Under the pieces are notes generated by a model, which ran no database searches, was not told where the DNA came from, and saw only the letters and a program-made list of their open reading frames with translations. 64,000 nucleotides of DNA from Sinomicrobium oceani (GTDB lineage Bacteria; Bacteroidota; Bacteroidia; Flavobacteriales; Flavobacteriaceae): NCBI RefSeq assembly GCF_900119185.1, contig NZ_FPJE01000004.1, forward strand, positions 184,286 through 248,285. Reading direction: 5' to 3'. The position numbers and the translations under genes were made by a program. Below, piece by piece: positions 8,910 to 18,912 of the stretch (positions within the stretch are counted from its first letter, which is position 1; each line of letters opens with the position of its first letter).

Positions 8910-10652
8910 ATGTCGTTTCAGATCAAAGAACAAACCAAGACCTATGATATTTGTATTGTAGGCTCCGGTGCCGGAGGGGGTATGGCAGCACATGTCCTTT
9001 CGGAAGCCGGATTTAAAATAGCGCTTATGGAAGCCGGACCGCATTTCGATCCGGCCAATCCCGAACAGCGTACACAACTTCGCTGGCCGTGGGAATCGCC
9101 AAGGCGTGGGGCAGGAACTTCCCGGCCTTTCGGTGATTTTGATATGGCCTACGGAGGTTGGGAGATCGATGGAGAGCCTTATACCAAGGAAGATGGGACG
9201 GAGTTCGATTGGTTCCGTTCCAGAATGCTTGGGGGGCGTACCAATCACTGGGGACGTATATCCCTGCGTTTCGGGCCACTCGATTTCAAAAGAAAAGATT
9301 TTGACGGAAAGGGAGATAACTGGCCGATAGGGTACGAAGATGTACAACCGTACTATGACAAGGTCGATAAAATGATCGGGGTATTTGGTACCAAAGAAAA
9401 TATTCCTAATGAACCCGATGGTTATTTTCTTCCGCCTCCGAAGCCCAGGTTGCATGAATTGTACATCAAAAAGGGAGCGGAAAAAATAGGTGTACCTATG
9501 ATTCCGTCCCGGCTGTCCATTCTTACCAAAAGGGTAAATAACAAAAGAGGAGCTTGTTTTTTCTGTAGCCAATGTTCCCGTTCCTGTAGTGTATATGGTG
9601 ATTTTTCGTCGTCTTCCGTATTGGTAAATCCGGCTATGGAAACTGGCAATGTAGACCTCTATGTCAATGCCATGGTGCGTAAGGTGCTTACTGATGAGGA
9701 AGGAAAGGCGACCGGAGTGTCGTACGTAAACAAGGAAGATCTTCAGGAGTATACAGTTAAAGCCAGGGTTGTAATTATGGCTGCCAGTGCCTGTAGTTCT
9801 GCCCGGATACTGCTCAATTCCAAATCGGAAGCTCATCCGAACGGACTGGCCAACTCAAGCGATGTTGTCGGGAAATACCTCCATGACTCTACCGGGGCAT
9901 CCCGGATGGGATTGATCCCGGATCTGCTGGACAGAAAGCGTTATAACGAAGACGGAGTAGGTGGAATGCACCTGTACACCCCGTGGTGGCTCAACGATAG
10001 TAAAAATCTCGGGTTCTCGCGGGGGTATCATATCGAGTACTGGGGAGGTATGGGCATGCCGGCCTATGGGTTTGGTTTTAACATGGAGAATATCAACGGG
10101 CAGCTTCCCGGGAAGAACGGAGAAAAGAAAAAGGCCGGGGGTTACGGGCTGGATTTTAAAAATGATATCCGGCGATTTTACGGAGCTACATTCGGTATGG
10201 CCGGTAGAGGTGAAAGTATCCCGCGAAAAGAGAATTTCTGCGAAATAGATCCGAATGTTGTCGATAAATACGGGATCCCGGTACTAAAATTCAATTACAA
10301 ATGGTCCGATGAAGAACGTAAGCAGGCGCAACACATGCACGATACTTTCGAGGAGGTCATCCATTCCATGGGAGGAATAGCACTGGGACAACGACCGGGG
10401 GCGGACACCGATTACGGCCTGGAAAATCCTGGCAGGATTATCCATGAGGTGGGGACGACACGTATGGGTGATGATCCGAAAACTTCCGTAGTGAACAGGT
10501 TTAACCAGGCGCATGATGTTCCTAACCTGTTTGTGGTAGATGGCGGACCTTTTGTATCTCAGGCCGATAAAAATCCGACCTGGACCATCCTGGCTCTGGC
10601 CTGGAGGGCATCGGATTACCTCAAAGAAGAGATGAAGAAAATGAATATTTAA
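8910..10652 (+). CDS. GMC-family FAD oxidoreductase, gluconate/glucoside dehydrogenase-like large subunit
   Basis: Flavoprotein of 580 residues that oxidises a sugar or glycoside hydroxyl group. The ADP-binding motif YDICIVGSGAGGG is at residues 12-24. The C-terminal GMC signature includes HEVGTTRMG and NPTWTILALAWR with the catalytic His and Asn pair. A mid-protein cysteine cluster (FFCSQCSRSC) is typical of the gluconate 2-dehydrogenase and glucoside 3-dehydrogenase branch. The next gene encodes the matching subunit 3, so the pair probably forms a periplasmic or membrane-anchored dehydrogenase. Oxidation at C3 to 3-keto sugars is known for related Bacteroidota pairs, but here it is inferred. 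Confidence 0.85.
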   Translation: MSFQIKEQTKTYDICIVGSGAGGGMAAHVLSEAGFKIALMEAGPHFDPANPEQRTQLRWPWESPRRGAGTSRPFGDFDMAYGGWEIDGEPYTKEDGTEFDWFRSRMLGGRTNHWGRISLRFGPLDFKRKDFDGKGDNWPIGYEDVQPYYDKVDKMIGVFGTKENIPNEPDGYFLPPPKPRLHELYIKKGAEKIGVPMIPSRLSILTKRVNNKRGACFFCSQCSRSCSVYGDFSSSSVLVNPAMETGNVDLYVNAMVRKVLTDEEGKATGVSYVNKEDLQEYTVKARVVIMAASACSSARILLNSKSEAHPNGLANSSDVVGKYLHDSTGASRMGLIPDLLDRKRYNEDGVGGMHLYTPWWLNDSKNLGFSRGYHIEYWGGMGMPAYGFGFNMENINGQLPGKNGEKKKAGGYGLDFKNDIRRFYGATFGMAGRGESIPRKENFCEIDPNVVDKYGIPVLKFNYKWSDEERKQAQHMHDTFEEVIHSMGGIALGQRPGADTDYGLENPGRIIHEVGTTRMGDDPKTSVVNRFNQAHDVPNLFVVDGGPFVSQADKNPTWTILALAWRASDYLKEEMKKMNI

Positions 10653-10741
10653 AAAGCAGACCAGGAGAAGATAAGTATCGGATTTTGCAGTGCAATAATC
10701 CTTCGGTAAACATATCTGCTCCTTTATAATATAACGAAGAA

Positions 10742-11446
10742 ATGGACAGAAGAGAGACGATAAAAACCCTTGTTATAGGTGGTGTGGCATCCGGGTTGAT
10801 GTTACATGGCTGTGTCCCTGCTGAGGATAAAAAAGAAGTTGTAGGTGTTGAGCCTAAACATGACGGTGAGGGGTACGGACGTACGCCCGAAGAAGCTGCG
10901 CATGATACGGAGCTGAAAAGTAAAACATTTTTTACCGAACACGAGATGGCTACCATAGCTGTTCTTGCCGATATTATCATTCCTGAAGACGATACTTCCG
11001 GTTCTGCCACAGAAGCCGGGGTTCCCGATTTTATAGAGTTTATAGTAAAGGATATTCCACAGCATCAGATTCCGCTTCGTGGAGGACTGATGTGGCTCGA
11101 CCGGGAAAGTGCCTTGCGGTACGATAAGAAATTTATTTCCTGTTCGGACGGAGAGCGGGAAGCTATCGTAAAAGATATCGCCTATCCCGAAGAAGTCTCC
11201 CCTGAACTCAAGCAGGGGGCAGTGTTCTTTTCAAGGATCCGGAATCTTGTAGCTACCGGCTTTTATACCAGTCAGCTCGGTATTAAAGACCTGGGGTATG
11301 TCGGGAATACTCCCAATGTTTGGGATGGGGTTCCGCAGGATGTATTGGATAAACACGGAATGGCATACGATGAGAAAATGTTAAAAAACAGTATACAACC
11401 CGAAGATCGCGGAGAGATCATGAATTGGGATAATTATGAGGTCTGA
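10742..11446 (+). CDS. Gluconate 2-dehydrogenase subunit 3 family protein, Tat-type lipoprotein
   Basis: Small partner subunit of GMC dehydrogenases, 234 residues. The N-terminus MDRRETIKTLVIGG carries a twin-arginine motif followed by a hydrophobic stretch and a cysteine (LMLHGC) that fits a lipobox, so it is probably exported folded by Tat and lipid-anchored. The body shows the subunit-3 pattern of a helical domain with FTEHEMATIAVLADIIIPED. It lies 89 bp after the GMC gene, and a terminator follows, so these three genes (GH43-like, GMC, subunit 3) form one unit. Confidence 0.85.
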   Translation: MDRRETIKTLVIGGVASGLMLHGCVPAEDKKEVVGVEPKHDGEGYGRTPEEAAHDTELKSKTFFTEHEMATIAVLADIIIPEDDTSGSATEAGVPDFIEFIVKDIPQHQIPLRGGLMWLDRESALRYDKKFISCSDGEREAIVKDIAYPEEVSPELKQGAVFFSRIRNLVATGFYTSQLGIKDLGYVGNTPNVWDGVPQDVLDKHGMAYDEKMLKNSIQPEDRGEIMNWDNYEV

Positions 11447-11502
11447 AAAAATGTACAGACCGATTTTTTAAAAAACCTTCATGTTTTAGATTGTTGTGTA
11501 GG

Positions 11503-11542
11503 AGCCCGCTGCAGACCCATGTCTGTAGCAGGCTTTTCTTTG
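11503..11542 (+). terminator. Terminator after the GMC/subunit-3 operon
   Basis: A 14 bp stem (AGCCCGCTGCAGAC against GTCTGTAGCAGGCT, one mismatch and one wobble) with loop CCAT is followed by TTTCTTT. Confidence 0.7.
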
Positions 11543-11691
11543 GATAGTGAGCGGGTATATGGATGTGATAATCTTTCCGGTAAGAAACTTTGCGTGGTGA
11601 TATTGGGGATGTGAATCTCAAAAAGCGGAAACGTTAGTTCCGAATCGGAGATTTTATGAAACTCATAAATAAACAAGTCTTTTTTTGCGAG

Positions 11692-11715
11692 ATAGATTTT
11701 TTTTCGCAAATTAGC
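11692..11715 (+). promoter_or_regulatory. Shared upstream element, copy 2
   Basis: ATAGA, then eight T, then CGCAAATTAGC. It differs at two positions from the 24 bp copy at 7643 and lies 84 bp before operator copy 2. With the terminator and operator, it accounts for the 443 bp gap before susC. Confidence 0.45.
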
Positions 11716-11798
11716 ACCTTGCTAATAAACTGTTAATTTTTTGTTCTGGCACCCGTATCATAAGATGATGCTTAAAAAGGTGCTAAATTTTTTGCTGA

Positions 11799-11820
11799 AA
11801 TGCTAAAACGTTTTAGCATT
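11799..11820. promoter_or_regulatory. LacI-type operator, copy 2
   Basis: A perfect 22 bp palindrome whose inner 20 bases are ATGCTAAAACGTTTTAGCAT, identical to copy 1. It lies 69 bp before the SusC-like gene. A half-like TGCTAAA occurs 18 bp upstream. Confidence 0.8.
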
Positions 11821-11889
11821 TTCAATAAAAATGTGTTTTTAACAATGGTTTGTAACCAAAAAACTTAATTCTAAACTAAATCAGCATTT

Positions 11890-14800
11890 ATGAAGACAAT
11901 TTTAATGAACAAGCTTGTGCTTTTTGCGGCTTTGTTTTGTGCTGTAGGAGCCTTGCAGGCCCAGGTGACAGTCTCCGGAACCGTATCCGATGGTATGGGG
12001 CCTTTGCCGGGGGCGAACATTGTGGTAAAAGGTACTACTCATGGAACCCAGACCGATTTTGACGGAAATTACACCCTGGAAGATGTGCCCGAGGATGCTA
12101 CCCTGGTATTCAGTTACATCGGTTATCAGAATAATGAGGTATCTGTAGCCGGGAAGACCACGATAAACGTAACGCTTCAGGAAGATACACAGGCCCTGGA
12201 TGAAGTTGTCGTCGTCGGATACGGAACGCAACGAAGGTCTGATGTTACCGGTGCGGTTTCGACGGTAAGCAGCAAATCGCTTCAGGAAGCCCCGGTGACC
12301 AACCCCGAGCAGGCACTTGCGGGTAGGGCAGCCGGTGTTAATGTATCTACCAATTCCGGTCGTCCCGGTGGTAATACCAATGTTAGGATACGTGGTAATA
12401 ACTCTATCAATGCCAGTAATGGTCCGCTTTATGTAGTAGATGGTGTCATCGGTGCAGGTCCGATCAACTATTTAAACCCAAACGATATCGAATCTATGGA
12501 AGTATTGAAAGATGCTTCTGCCACTGCTATCTACGGAGCTCGCGGAGCTAACGGGGTGATCATCATTACCACAAAAAGAGGAGGTAAAGACGGGGGACGT
12601 GTAAGTTACGATACTTTCCTGAGTATAGGAGAACTTTCCAGAAGACTTGATGTGCTGAACGCCCAGGAGTTTTTACAGGTGGAAATGAATTCTTATAATA
12701 ACGCCCAGAAATACGATCCGACTGGTTGGAATGAAGGGAAGTACACCAATCCTATGGATTACAGGACCAACCGTAATCTTTTTGATGCAGACGGAAATCC
12801 GTTGTATGATACCGACTGGCAGAAAGAAGCTATGCGTACTGCAGTAACCCAGAACCATAACCTGTCATTCACCGGAGGTAACGAAGATACTTCGTACGGG
12901 GCATTCCTGAACTATGCAGACCAGGAGGGGATTATTAAGGAATCTTACCTCAAGCGTTATTCCGGAAGATTTGTACTGGACAGCCAGGTAAAAGACTGGT
13001 TGAAACTCAGTGGAGGTATTACCTTTAACCATATCGAAGAAAACAGGGTCGACGGTGCAGTTGGCGGACTTACGCCTTTAAGGATGATCGTAGAGACGTT
13101 ACCGATTGTTCCCGTTAAGTACGAAGATGGTACCTGGGGGAGTAATGCAGACTATCCGAATATGGAAGGTGGAGAAAACCCTGTGAACCTTTTGAAAAAC
13201 AGGAAAGATATATTCAAAACACAAAGTGTGCTCGGAGATATCAGTGCTACGATGGACCTTGCGGAAGGTTTACAATTGAAAACCAGCCTGGGGATGAACA
13301 TCCAGAATATACAGGAAAGCTTCTATTCCGGAAAGGATCTCCGACAGCTTAGTGCGGATTACAACGGAGAGGCCTGGGTGCAAAATACCAGGACCAATTA
13401 CTGGCAGTTTGAAAACTACCTGACTTATACCAAAGAATTTAATGAAAACCACAGGCTGACAGCTCTTGCCGGTTTGGGATGGCAACAATACGACTACTTC
13501 AGAAGTCGTGGCGGATCAAGAGGTTTTACGGATGATTTTTACCAGTGGAACAACCTTGAGGTAGGGGCGAATCCGCTTACACCTTTTTCCGAAACCTATA
13601 AATGGGCGATGAACTCTTATTTTGCCAGGGTGAATTACAGCCTAATGAATAAGTACCTGTTTACCGTAACGGGCCGTCTCGACGGTTCGTCTAAATTCGG
13701 GCAGGACCAGAAAAGAGCTTTTTTCCCTTCGGCGGCATTTGCATGGAAGATTTCAGAAGAAGATTTCCTGAAAGACAGTCATGGCTTGTCTAACCTGAAG
13801 TTCCGTACAAGTTACGGAGAAACCGGAAACTCAGAGATCGGAGTGTACCAGTCTCTGGCCAGTATGTCTTCCAATACTGCGATTCTCGGAGGCGACAGAG
13901 CGTCGGGAGTTGGTATAGGAACACTTTCCAATCCGGATCTCAAATGGGAAAAGACAGCCCAGTTCGATGCGGGACTGGAATTCGGATTCTTTGATAACCG
14001 AATCAAGCTGGAAACCGATTTCTATTACAAAAAGACTACCGATATGTTGCTGAATGCTCCGGTACCTACATCAAGTGGTTATTCCAGTATTTACACCAAC
14101 ATCGGTAGTATGGAGAACAAAGGTTTCGAAATTTCACTGAACACGGTGAATATCCAGACCGAAGACTTCGATTGGACCACCACATTCAATATCTCGGTGA
14201 ATAAGAACAAAATACTCGCCCTGGGTGAAGCTGATGATGATATATTTCCCGGACCTTGGTTCCTGTCCAATACCAACGTACTGCGTGTAGGCGAATCTGT
14301 CGGGTCTTTTTACGGACTTGTACGTGAAGGAACATGGGGTGCAGATGAAGCTGCACAGGCCGCTACCTACAATGCACTTCCAGGAGATATAAAACACCGG
14401 GATGTTAACGGTGACGGGCAAATAAATGATGCCGACCGTGTGATACTCGGAAACGGTTATGCAGATGGTTTCGGAGCCTTGTTTAACACGTTCCGTTACA
14501 AGAACTTCGATCTTACCTTAGACCTTCAGTTTATGTACGGAAATGATATTCTCAACCTGTCCAGGCATTCCGGAGAGGATAGAACAGGGCAGGCCAACAG
14601 TTACGCGACTGTACTTAACGGGTGGACACCGGATAACCAGAATACGATGGTTGCCCAGAACAGACCGGCCAATTCGTATTATACATCAACGGTAGACAGC
14701 CGTATGGTTGAAGACGGATCTTTTATTCGTGGAAGAAACCTGATCCTCGGTTATAATTTTCCTTCCGATGTACTGGACAAATTGAAACTCGGACGACTTC

Positions 14801-14958
14801 GGGTGTATGCTTCTTTGCAAAATTTCTTCCTGATCACAGATTACAGCGGATACGATCCGGAGGTAACCACTTATGGAGATTCTTTTGCTCAGGGTATTAC
14901 TTTCTTCGATTATCCGAAGCCAAGAACCTATACCGTAGGATTAAATGTTAGTTTTTAA
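11890..14958 (+). CDS. SusC/RagA-family TonB-linked outer membrane transporter (first)
   Basis: TonB-dependent outer membrane channel of 1022 residues that imports oligosaccharides with its SusD partner. Order: signal peptide ending near GALQAQ (about residue 25), a carboxypeptidase-regulatory-like domain (VSGTVSDGMGPLPGANIVVKG onward), a plug domain with the SusC motif LDEVVVVGYG and the region ending GVIIITTKRG, then the beta-barrel ending in NVSF with a terminal Phe. It is 17 bp before the SusD-like gene. LacI-type operator copy 2 and the shared element lie upstream. The downstream GH92 genes suggest manno-oligosaccharide import. Confidence 0.96.
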   Translation: MKTILMNKLVLFAALFCAVGALQAQVTVSGTVSDGMGPLPGANIVVKGTTHGTQTDFDGNYTLEDVPEDATLVFSYIGYQNNEVSVAGKTTINVTLQEDTQALDEVVVVGYGTQRRSDVTGAVSTVSSKSLQEAPVTNPEQALAGRAAGVNVSTNSGRPGGNTNVRIRGNNSINASNGPLYVVDGVIGAGPINYLNPNDIESMEVLKDASATAIYGARGANGVIIITTKRGGKDGGRVSYDTFLSIGELSRRLDVLNAQEFLQVEMNSYNNAQKYDPTGWNEGKYTNPMDYRTNRNLFDADGNPLYDTDWQKEAMRTAVTQNHNLSFTGGNEDTSYGAFLNYADQEGIIKESYLKRYSGRFVLDSQVKDWLKLSGGITFNHIEENRVDGAVGGLTPLRMIVETLPIVPVKYEDGTWGSNADYPNMEGGENPVNLLKNRKDIFKTQSVLGDISATMDLAEGLQLKTSLGMNIQNIQESFYSGKDLRQLSADYNGEAWVQNTRTNYWQFENYLTYTKEFNENHRLTALAGLGWQQYDYFRSRGGSRGFTDDFYQWNNLEVGANPLTPFSETYKWAMNSYFARVNYSLMNKYLFTVTGRLDGSSKFGQDQKRAFFPSAAFAWKISEEDFLKDSHGLSNLKFRTSYGETGNSEIGVYQSLASMSSNTAILGGDRASGVGIGTLSNPDLKWEKTAQFDAGLEFGFFDNRIKLETDFYYKKTTDMLLNAPVPTSSGYSSIYTNIGSMENKGFEISLNTVNIQTEDFDWTTTFNISVNKNKILALGEADDDIFPGPWFLSNTNVLRVGESVGSFYGLVREGTWGADEAAQAATYNALPGDIKHRDVNGDGQINDADRVILGNGYADGFGALFNTFRYKNFDLTLDLQFMYGNDILNLSRHSGEDRTGQANSYATVLNGWTPDNQNTMVAQNRPANSYYTSTVDSRMVEDGSFIRGRNLILGYNFPSDVLDKLKLGRLRVYASLQNFFLITDYSGYDPEVTTYGDSFAQGITFFDYPKPRTYTVGLNVSF

Positions 14959-14975
14959 TCAAAAAAACAGAAGCG

Positions 14976-16487
14976 ATGATGAAATTTATAAACAAACGTA
15001 CCTATATAGCAGCTCTTGGTAGTGCAGCCTTACTATTGGGAAGCTCATGTTCGGATTTTCTCGATGAAGAAAACAAGTCCGATTACACACAGGAAAATTA
15101 TTTCCAGACTGCAGAACACGCAGAAGCAGCGATTAATACCCTCTATTATGAATTACGCTTTGTATCGGATGGGTCCGGAACTTATGGAGAGAGTCCTTTT
15201 ATGATGCTCGAATTTCCTACGGGGCTTCTCAATACCGAAGTAGGGCAAAGTCAGGCGAACAGGGATCTGCGTAACCTGACCACTAATGCCGAAAACAACT
15301 ACCTGATTAATTGGTGGCAGCGTTCATTCAAATCAGTTGCCAATGCCAACCTGGCTATAGAGCGCATACCGGATATCGACATGAACGAAGGTGACAAGCA
15401 ACGATTGATAGGGGAAGCCAAGTTTATGCGGGCATTCAACTATTTTAACCTGGTGCGTATCTTCGGGAAAGTGCCATTGATTCTGGAGCCCGTAGATGCA
15501 AACTCTGAGTTGTTATATCCCGAAAGAACAGAACAGGCCCAGGTTTATGAGGTTATTGTTCAGGATCTCAAAGATGCGGAGGAAGCAGGGCTGCCCGACA
15601 CGGATAATACAGGTAGAGTAAGCCTCGGTGCTGTAAAAACACTGCTTTCCAGCGTGTATCTCACTATGGCAGGATATCCTTTACAGGCGGGCGATGAGTA
15701 CTACAAGCTCGCCGCGGATAAAGCAGAGGAAGTGATCGATAACTTCGATTATCGTTTATTTGATACGTATGCCGAGTTGCATGATAAAAAGCTCGAAAAT
15801 ACGGGTGAATTTATTTTTCAGAACCAGTATTTGGCCGGAGCGAATATAACCAACGGACTTACAGCATGGTTACTTCCGAGATCGAAAAAAATATCTGTTT
15901 TTTCAGACGAGTACGGTGTAATGTACCCCACTCAGGCTTTTATAAACTCACATGAGACCGGAGACAAAAGAGTTGAGGAACAACAGTTTTATTTTACGGA
16001 ATATCCGTCGATCGAAAATCCGGATGTTATGGTAGACTTCGGAGGATCCTATATCTTTAAGTATTTTAACGAGGAAGCTGCGCTGAATACGGCTCAGAAC
16101 GATCTTAACTGGACGTTTTTCCGGTATGCGGAAGTACTTCTTACCTATGCCGAAGCCGGGTTTGAAGCCTATGGGCCTACGGCTAAAGTACTGGATGCTG
16201 TAAACCAGATCAGGGACAGGGCGGACCTGCCTTACTTCGATGCTTCCGTAACCCGGGAGGATATCTGGACAGAGCGTTTTCACGAACTGTCTTTTGAGAA
16301 TAAAACCTGGTTCGATATGGTGAGGAGAAGAAAGGTTCTCGACCTCGAAACCGGACAATGGGAAGATTTCATAGGACATGAGTTTTCCTATGGACCCAAG
16401 CTCACGGAAAAATATTTGCTGTTTCCCGTTCCACAACGTGAGATCAGTAATAACACCAAACTGTTACCCAATAACACCGGGTGGTAG
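14976..16487 (+). CDS. SusD/RagB-family surface glycan-binding lipoprotein (first)
   Basis: Lipoprotein lid of the SusCD transporter, 503 residues. A lipobox LLGSSC places the lipidated Cys at about residue 25, followed by SDFLDEE, the usual start of mature SusD proteins. The body has the TPR-like helical pattern, including AEAKFMRAFNYFNLVRIFG and the C-terminal ERFHELSFENKTWFDMVRR region. A strong terminator follows, so SusC-SusD form one transcript, with the mannosidases downstream. Confidence 0.95.
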   Translation: MMKFINKRTYIAALGSAALLLGSSCSDFLDEENKSDYTQENYFQTAEHAEAAINTLYYELRFVSDGSGTYGESPFMMLEFPTGLLNTEVGQSQANRDLRNLTTNAENNYLINWWQRSFKSVANANLAIERIPDIDMNEGDKQRLIGEAKFMRAFNYFNLVRIFGKVPLILEPVDANSELLYPERTEQAQVYEVIVQDLKDAEEAGLPDTDNTGRVSLGAVKTLLSSVYLTMAGYPLQAGDEYYKLAADKAEEVIDNFDYRLFDTYAELHDKKLENTGEFIFQNQYLAGANITNGLTAWLLPRSKKISVFSDEYGVMYPTQAFINSHETGDKRVEEQQFYFTEYPSIENPDVMVDFGGSYIFKYFNEEAALNTAQNDLNWTFFRYAEVLLTYAEAGFEAYGPTAKVLDAVNQIRDRADLPYFDASVTREDIWTERFHELSFENKTWFDMVRRRKVLDLETGQWEDFIGHEFSYGPKLTEKYLLFPVPQREISNNTKLLPNNTGW

Positions 16488-16497
16488 ATACATAGTA

Positions 16498-16528
16498 AAA
16501 GCTGCCTGAAACCAGGCAGCTTTTTTTT
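16498..16528 (+). terminator. Terminator after the first SusCD pair
   Basis: A perfect 8 bp stem (GCTGCCTG / CAGGCAGC) with loop AAAC and eight T. It may attenuate rather than fully block read-through into the GH92 genes, since no clear promoter follows. Confidence 0.85.
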
Positions 16529-16602
16529 GTTTTTTAGTTCGGGAAATACATTGGTGTAAATTCGACGATAACCCGTATTTTTAATAAATTTTTTAACCTC
16601 CT

Positions 16603-18903
16603 ATGAAGAAGATATTTTTAACAACAGTTCTTTTCACCGTGTTTGCTGTGTTCCATACCGTACGGGCACAGACCGTGATGGTGGATAAGGTGAACAATCC
16701 CGTAGACTGGGCAAGTCCGCTGATGGGGACAGACTCCAAATACAGCCTTTCCAACGGTAATGTATATCCGGCTATCGCCCTTCCCTGGGGAATGAATTTC
16801 TGGACGCCCCAGACCGGTAAAATGGGTGACGGGTGGGCGTATATGTACACCGCTGATAAAATAAGAGGATTCAAGCAAACACATCAGCCTTCACCTTGGA
16901 TGAACGATTACGGGCAGTTTTCTATTATGCCTGTTACCGGAAAACTGCGCTTTAACGAAGACGAACGCGCAAGCTGGTATTCGCATAAAGCGGAGACGGT
17001 AACCCCTTATTACTACAGCGTTTACCTTGCCGACCATGATGTAACTACCGAACTGGCTCCTACCGAGCGGGCTGCACGTTTCCGTTTTACATTTCCGGAA
17101 ACCGACAGTTCTTATGTTGTTATAGATGCTTTTGATAAAGGATCGTATGTGAAGATCATCCCCGAAGAAAATAAAATAATCGGTTATACCACCCGAAACA
17201 GCGGAGGAGTGCCGGAGAATTTCAAGAATTACTTCGTCATAGAATTCGACAAAGCTTTTGAGATCACATCGACTTTCGATGGTGATACATTGGGGGATGC
17301 GCTGGAGATGCAAGCGGATCATGCAGGTGCTGTCATCGGGTTCAAAACCCGAAAGGGCGAAACAGTCAATGCACGCGTGGCCTCTTCATTCATCAGTTTT
17401 GAACAGGCTGTTCGCAACCTGGAGGAAATAGGTAATGACGATTTCGATACCGTAAAAGAAAAAGGAAGGGCCGTATGGAATAAAGCACTCGGACGTATCA
17501 AGGCAGAAGGAGGTACCGTAGAACAAATGCGGACATTCTATTCCTGTCTATACCGCTCTTTATTATTTCCGAGAAAGTTTTTCGAATATGATGAAAACGG
17601 AGAAGTAGTACACTACAGCCCTTATAACGGAGAAGTGCTTCCCGGATACATGTTTACCGATACGGGATTCTGGGATACGTTCCGTTCACTTTTTCCCTTT
17701 CTCAACCTGATGTATCCCGAACTCAATGCACAGATGCAGGAAGGTCTGGCCAATGCCTACAAAGAGAGCGGATGGCTGCCGGAGTGGGCCAGCCCCGGAC
17801 TCCGTAATGTGATGATCGGGAACAATTCCGCATCCGTAGTCTCCGATGCTTACCTGAAAATAGACGGTAAGCACAAATATGATATAGAAACCCTTTACGA
17901 AGCACTTATACACGGTGCCAATAATGCGGGACCGCTTACGGCAGTAGGTCGTGCCGGAGTAGATTATTATAGCAAGCTCGGGTATGTGCCCTATGATGTG
18001 GGAATCAATGAAAATGCGGCAAGAACGCTGGAGTATGCCTACGATGATTTTACGATATATCAGTTGGGAAAGGCACTTGGAAAACCCAAAAAGGAAATAG
18101 AATTATACAAAAAGAGAAGCCTTAATTACAAAAAACTGTTCGATCCGGAAACCAAGCTGATGCGCGGTAAGAATAAGGATGGCAAATTTATGACACCTTT
18201 TAATCCTTTTAAATGGGGAGACGCCTTCACCGAAGGGAACAGCTGGCATTATACATGGTCCGTATTCCACGATGTGCAAGGGCTTATAGATCTTATGGGG
18301 GGCAATAAGGAGTTCACCGGACAGTTGGATAAGGTATTTTCGCTCCCTCCTGTTTTTGACGAAAGTTATTACGGTGGGGTGATTCATGAAATCCGCGAAA
18401 TGCAGGTAGCTAATATGGGGCAGTATGCACACGGTAACCAGCCTATACAGCACATGATCTATCTTTACAATTATGCCGGAGAACCCTGGAAAGCCCAGTA
18501 CTGGGTCCGGGAGACGATGGAAAGGATGTACAGGCCTACTCCCGACGGATATTGCGGAGATGAGGACAACGGTCAGACCTCGGCATGGTATGTATTTTCC
18601 GCAATGGGATTCTATCCGGTTTGTCCTGCAACGGACGAGTATGTGATGGGAGCTCCTTTGTTTCGTAAAATAACGATGACCCTCGAAAATGGTAAGGAGA
18701 TCATTATTAGTGCACCGTCCAACAGCGATACCAATCGTTATATCAACACGGTGCATATAGACGGTAAGGAATATACCAAAAACTGGCTGAGCCATAAAGC
18801 GCTTATGAAAGGTGCTGTCATCGATATGGAGATGTCGGATACTCCCAATAAATCGAGAGGGGTGAAGAAGACGGATGTTCCGTATTCTCTTTCCAATCAA
18901 TAA
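16603..18903 (+). CDS. GH92 family alpha-mannosidase, probably alpha-1,2-type
   Basis: Calcium-dependent exo-alpha-mannosidase of 766 residues with a signal peptide (to about residue 22, VRAQ). Family landmarks are FTDTGFWDTFRSLFP, EGNSWHY with the predicted catalytic acid Glu544, and GDEDNGQTSAW with the predicted base pair Asp653/Asp655. Spacing from Glu544 matches the acid (E533) and base (D642, D644) of the characterised enzyme BT3990 as I recall them. By the same offset, His595-Glu596 match the His-Glu pair linked to alpha-1,2 specificity. The usual HGNEPSHH motif reads HGNQPIQH here. It is 9 bp before the second GH92 gene, so they are co-transcribed. Confidence 0.92.
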   Translation: MKKIFLTTVLFTVFAVFHTVRAQTVMVDKVNNPVDWASPLMGTDSKYSLSNGNVYPAIALPWGMNFWTPQTGKMGDGWAYMYTADKIRGFKQTHQPSPWMNDYGQFSIMPVTGKLRFNEDERASWYSHKAETVTPYYYSVYLADHDVTTELAPTERAARFRFTFPETDSSYVVIDAFDKGSYVKIIPEENKIIGYTTRNSGGVPENFKNYFVIEFDKAFEITSTFDGDTLGDALEMQADHAGAVIGFKTRKGETVNARVASSFISFEQAVRNLEEIGNDDFDTVKEKGRAVWNKALGRIKAEGGTVEQMRTFYSCLYRSLLFPRKFFEYDENGEVVHYSPYNGEVLPGYMFTDTGFWDTFRSLFPFLNLMYPELNAQMQEGLANAYKESGWLPEWASPGLRNVMIGNNSASVVSDAYLKIDGKHKYDIETLYEALIHGANNAGPLTAVGRAGVDYYSKLGYVPYDVGINENAARTLEYAYDDFTIYQLGKALGKPKKEIELYKKRSLNYKKLFDPETKLMRGKNKDGKFMTPFNPFKWGDAFTEGNSWHYTWSVFHDVQGLIDLMGGNKEFTGQLDKVFSLPPVFDESYYGGVIHEIREMQVANMGQYAHGNQPIQHMIYLYNYAGEPWKAQYWVRETMERMYRPTPDGYCGDEDNGQTSAWYVFSAMGFYPVCPATDEYVMGAPLFRKITMTLENGKEIIISAPSNSDTNRYINTVHIDGKEYTKNWLSHKALMKGAVIDMEMSDTPNKSRGVKKTDVPYSLSNQ

Positions 18904-18912
18904 ACCGAACCT

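Noticed and set aside
8811..9836. Minus-strand open frame of 341 codons
   Set aside because: It lies opposite the GMC oxidoreductase and has no recognisable domain or start context.
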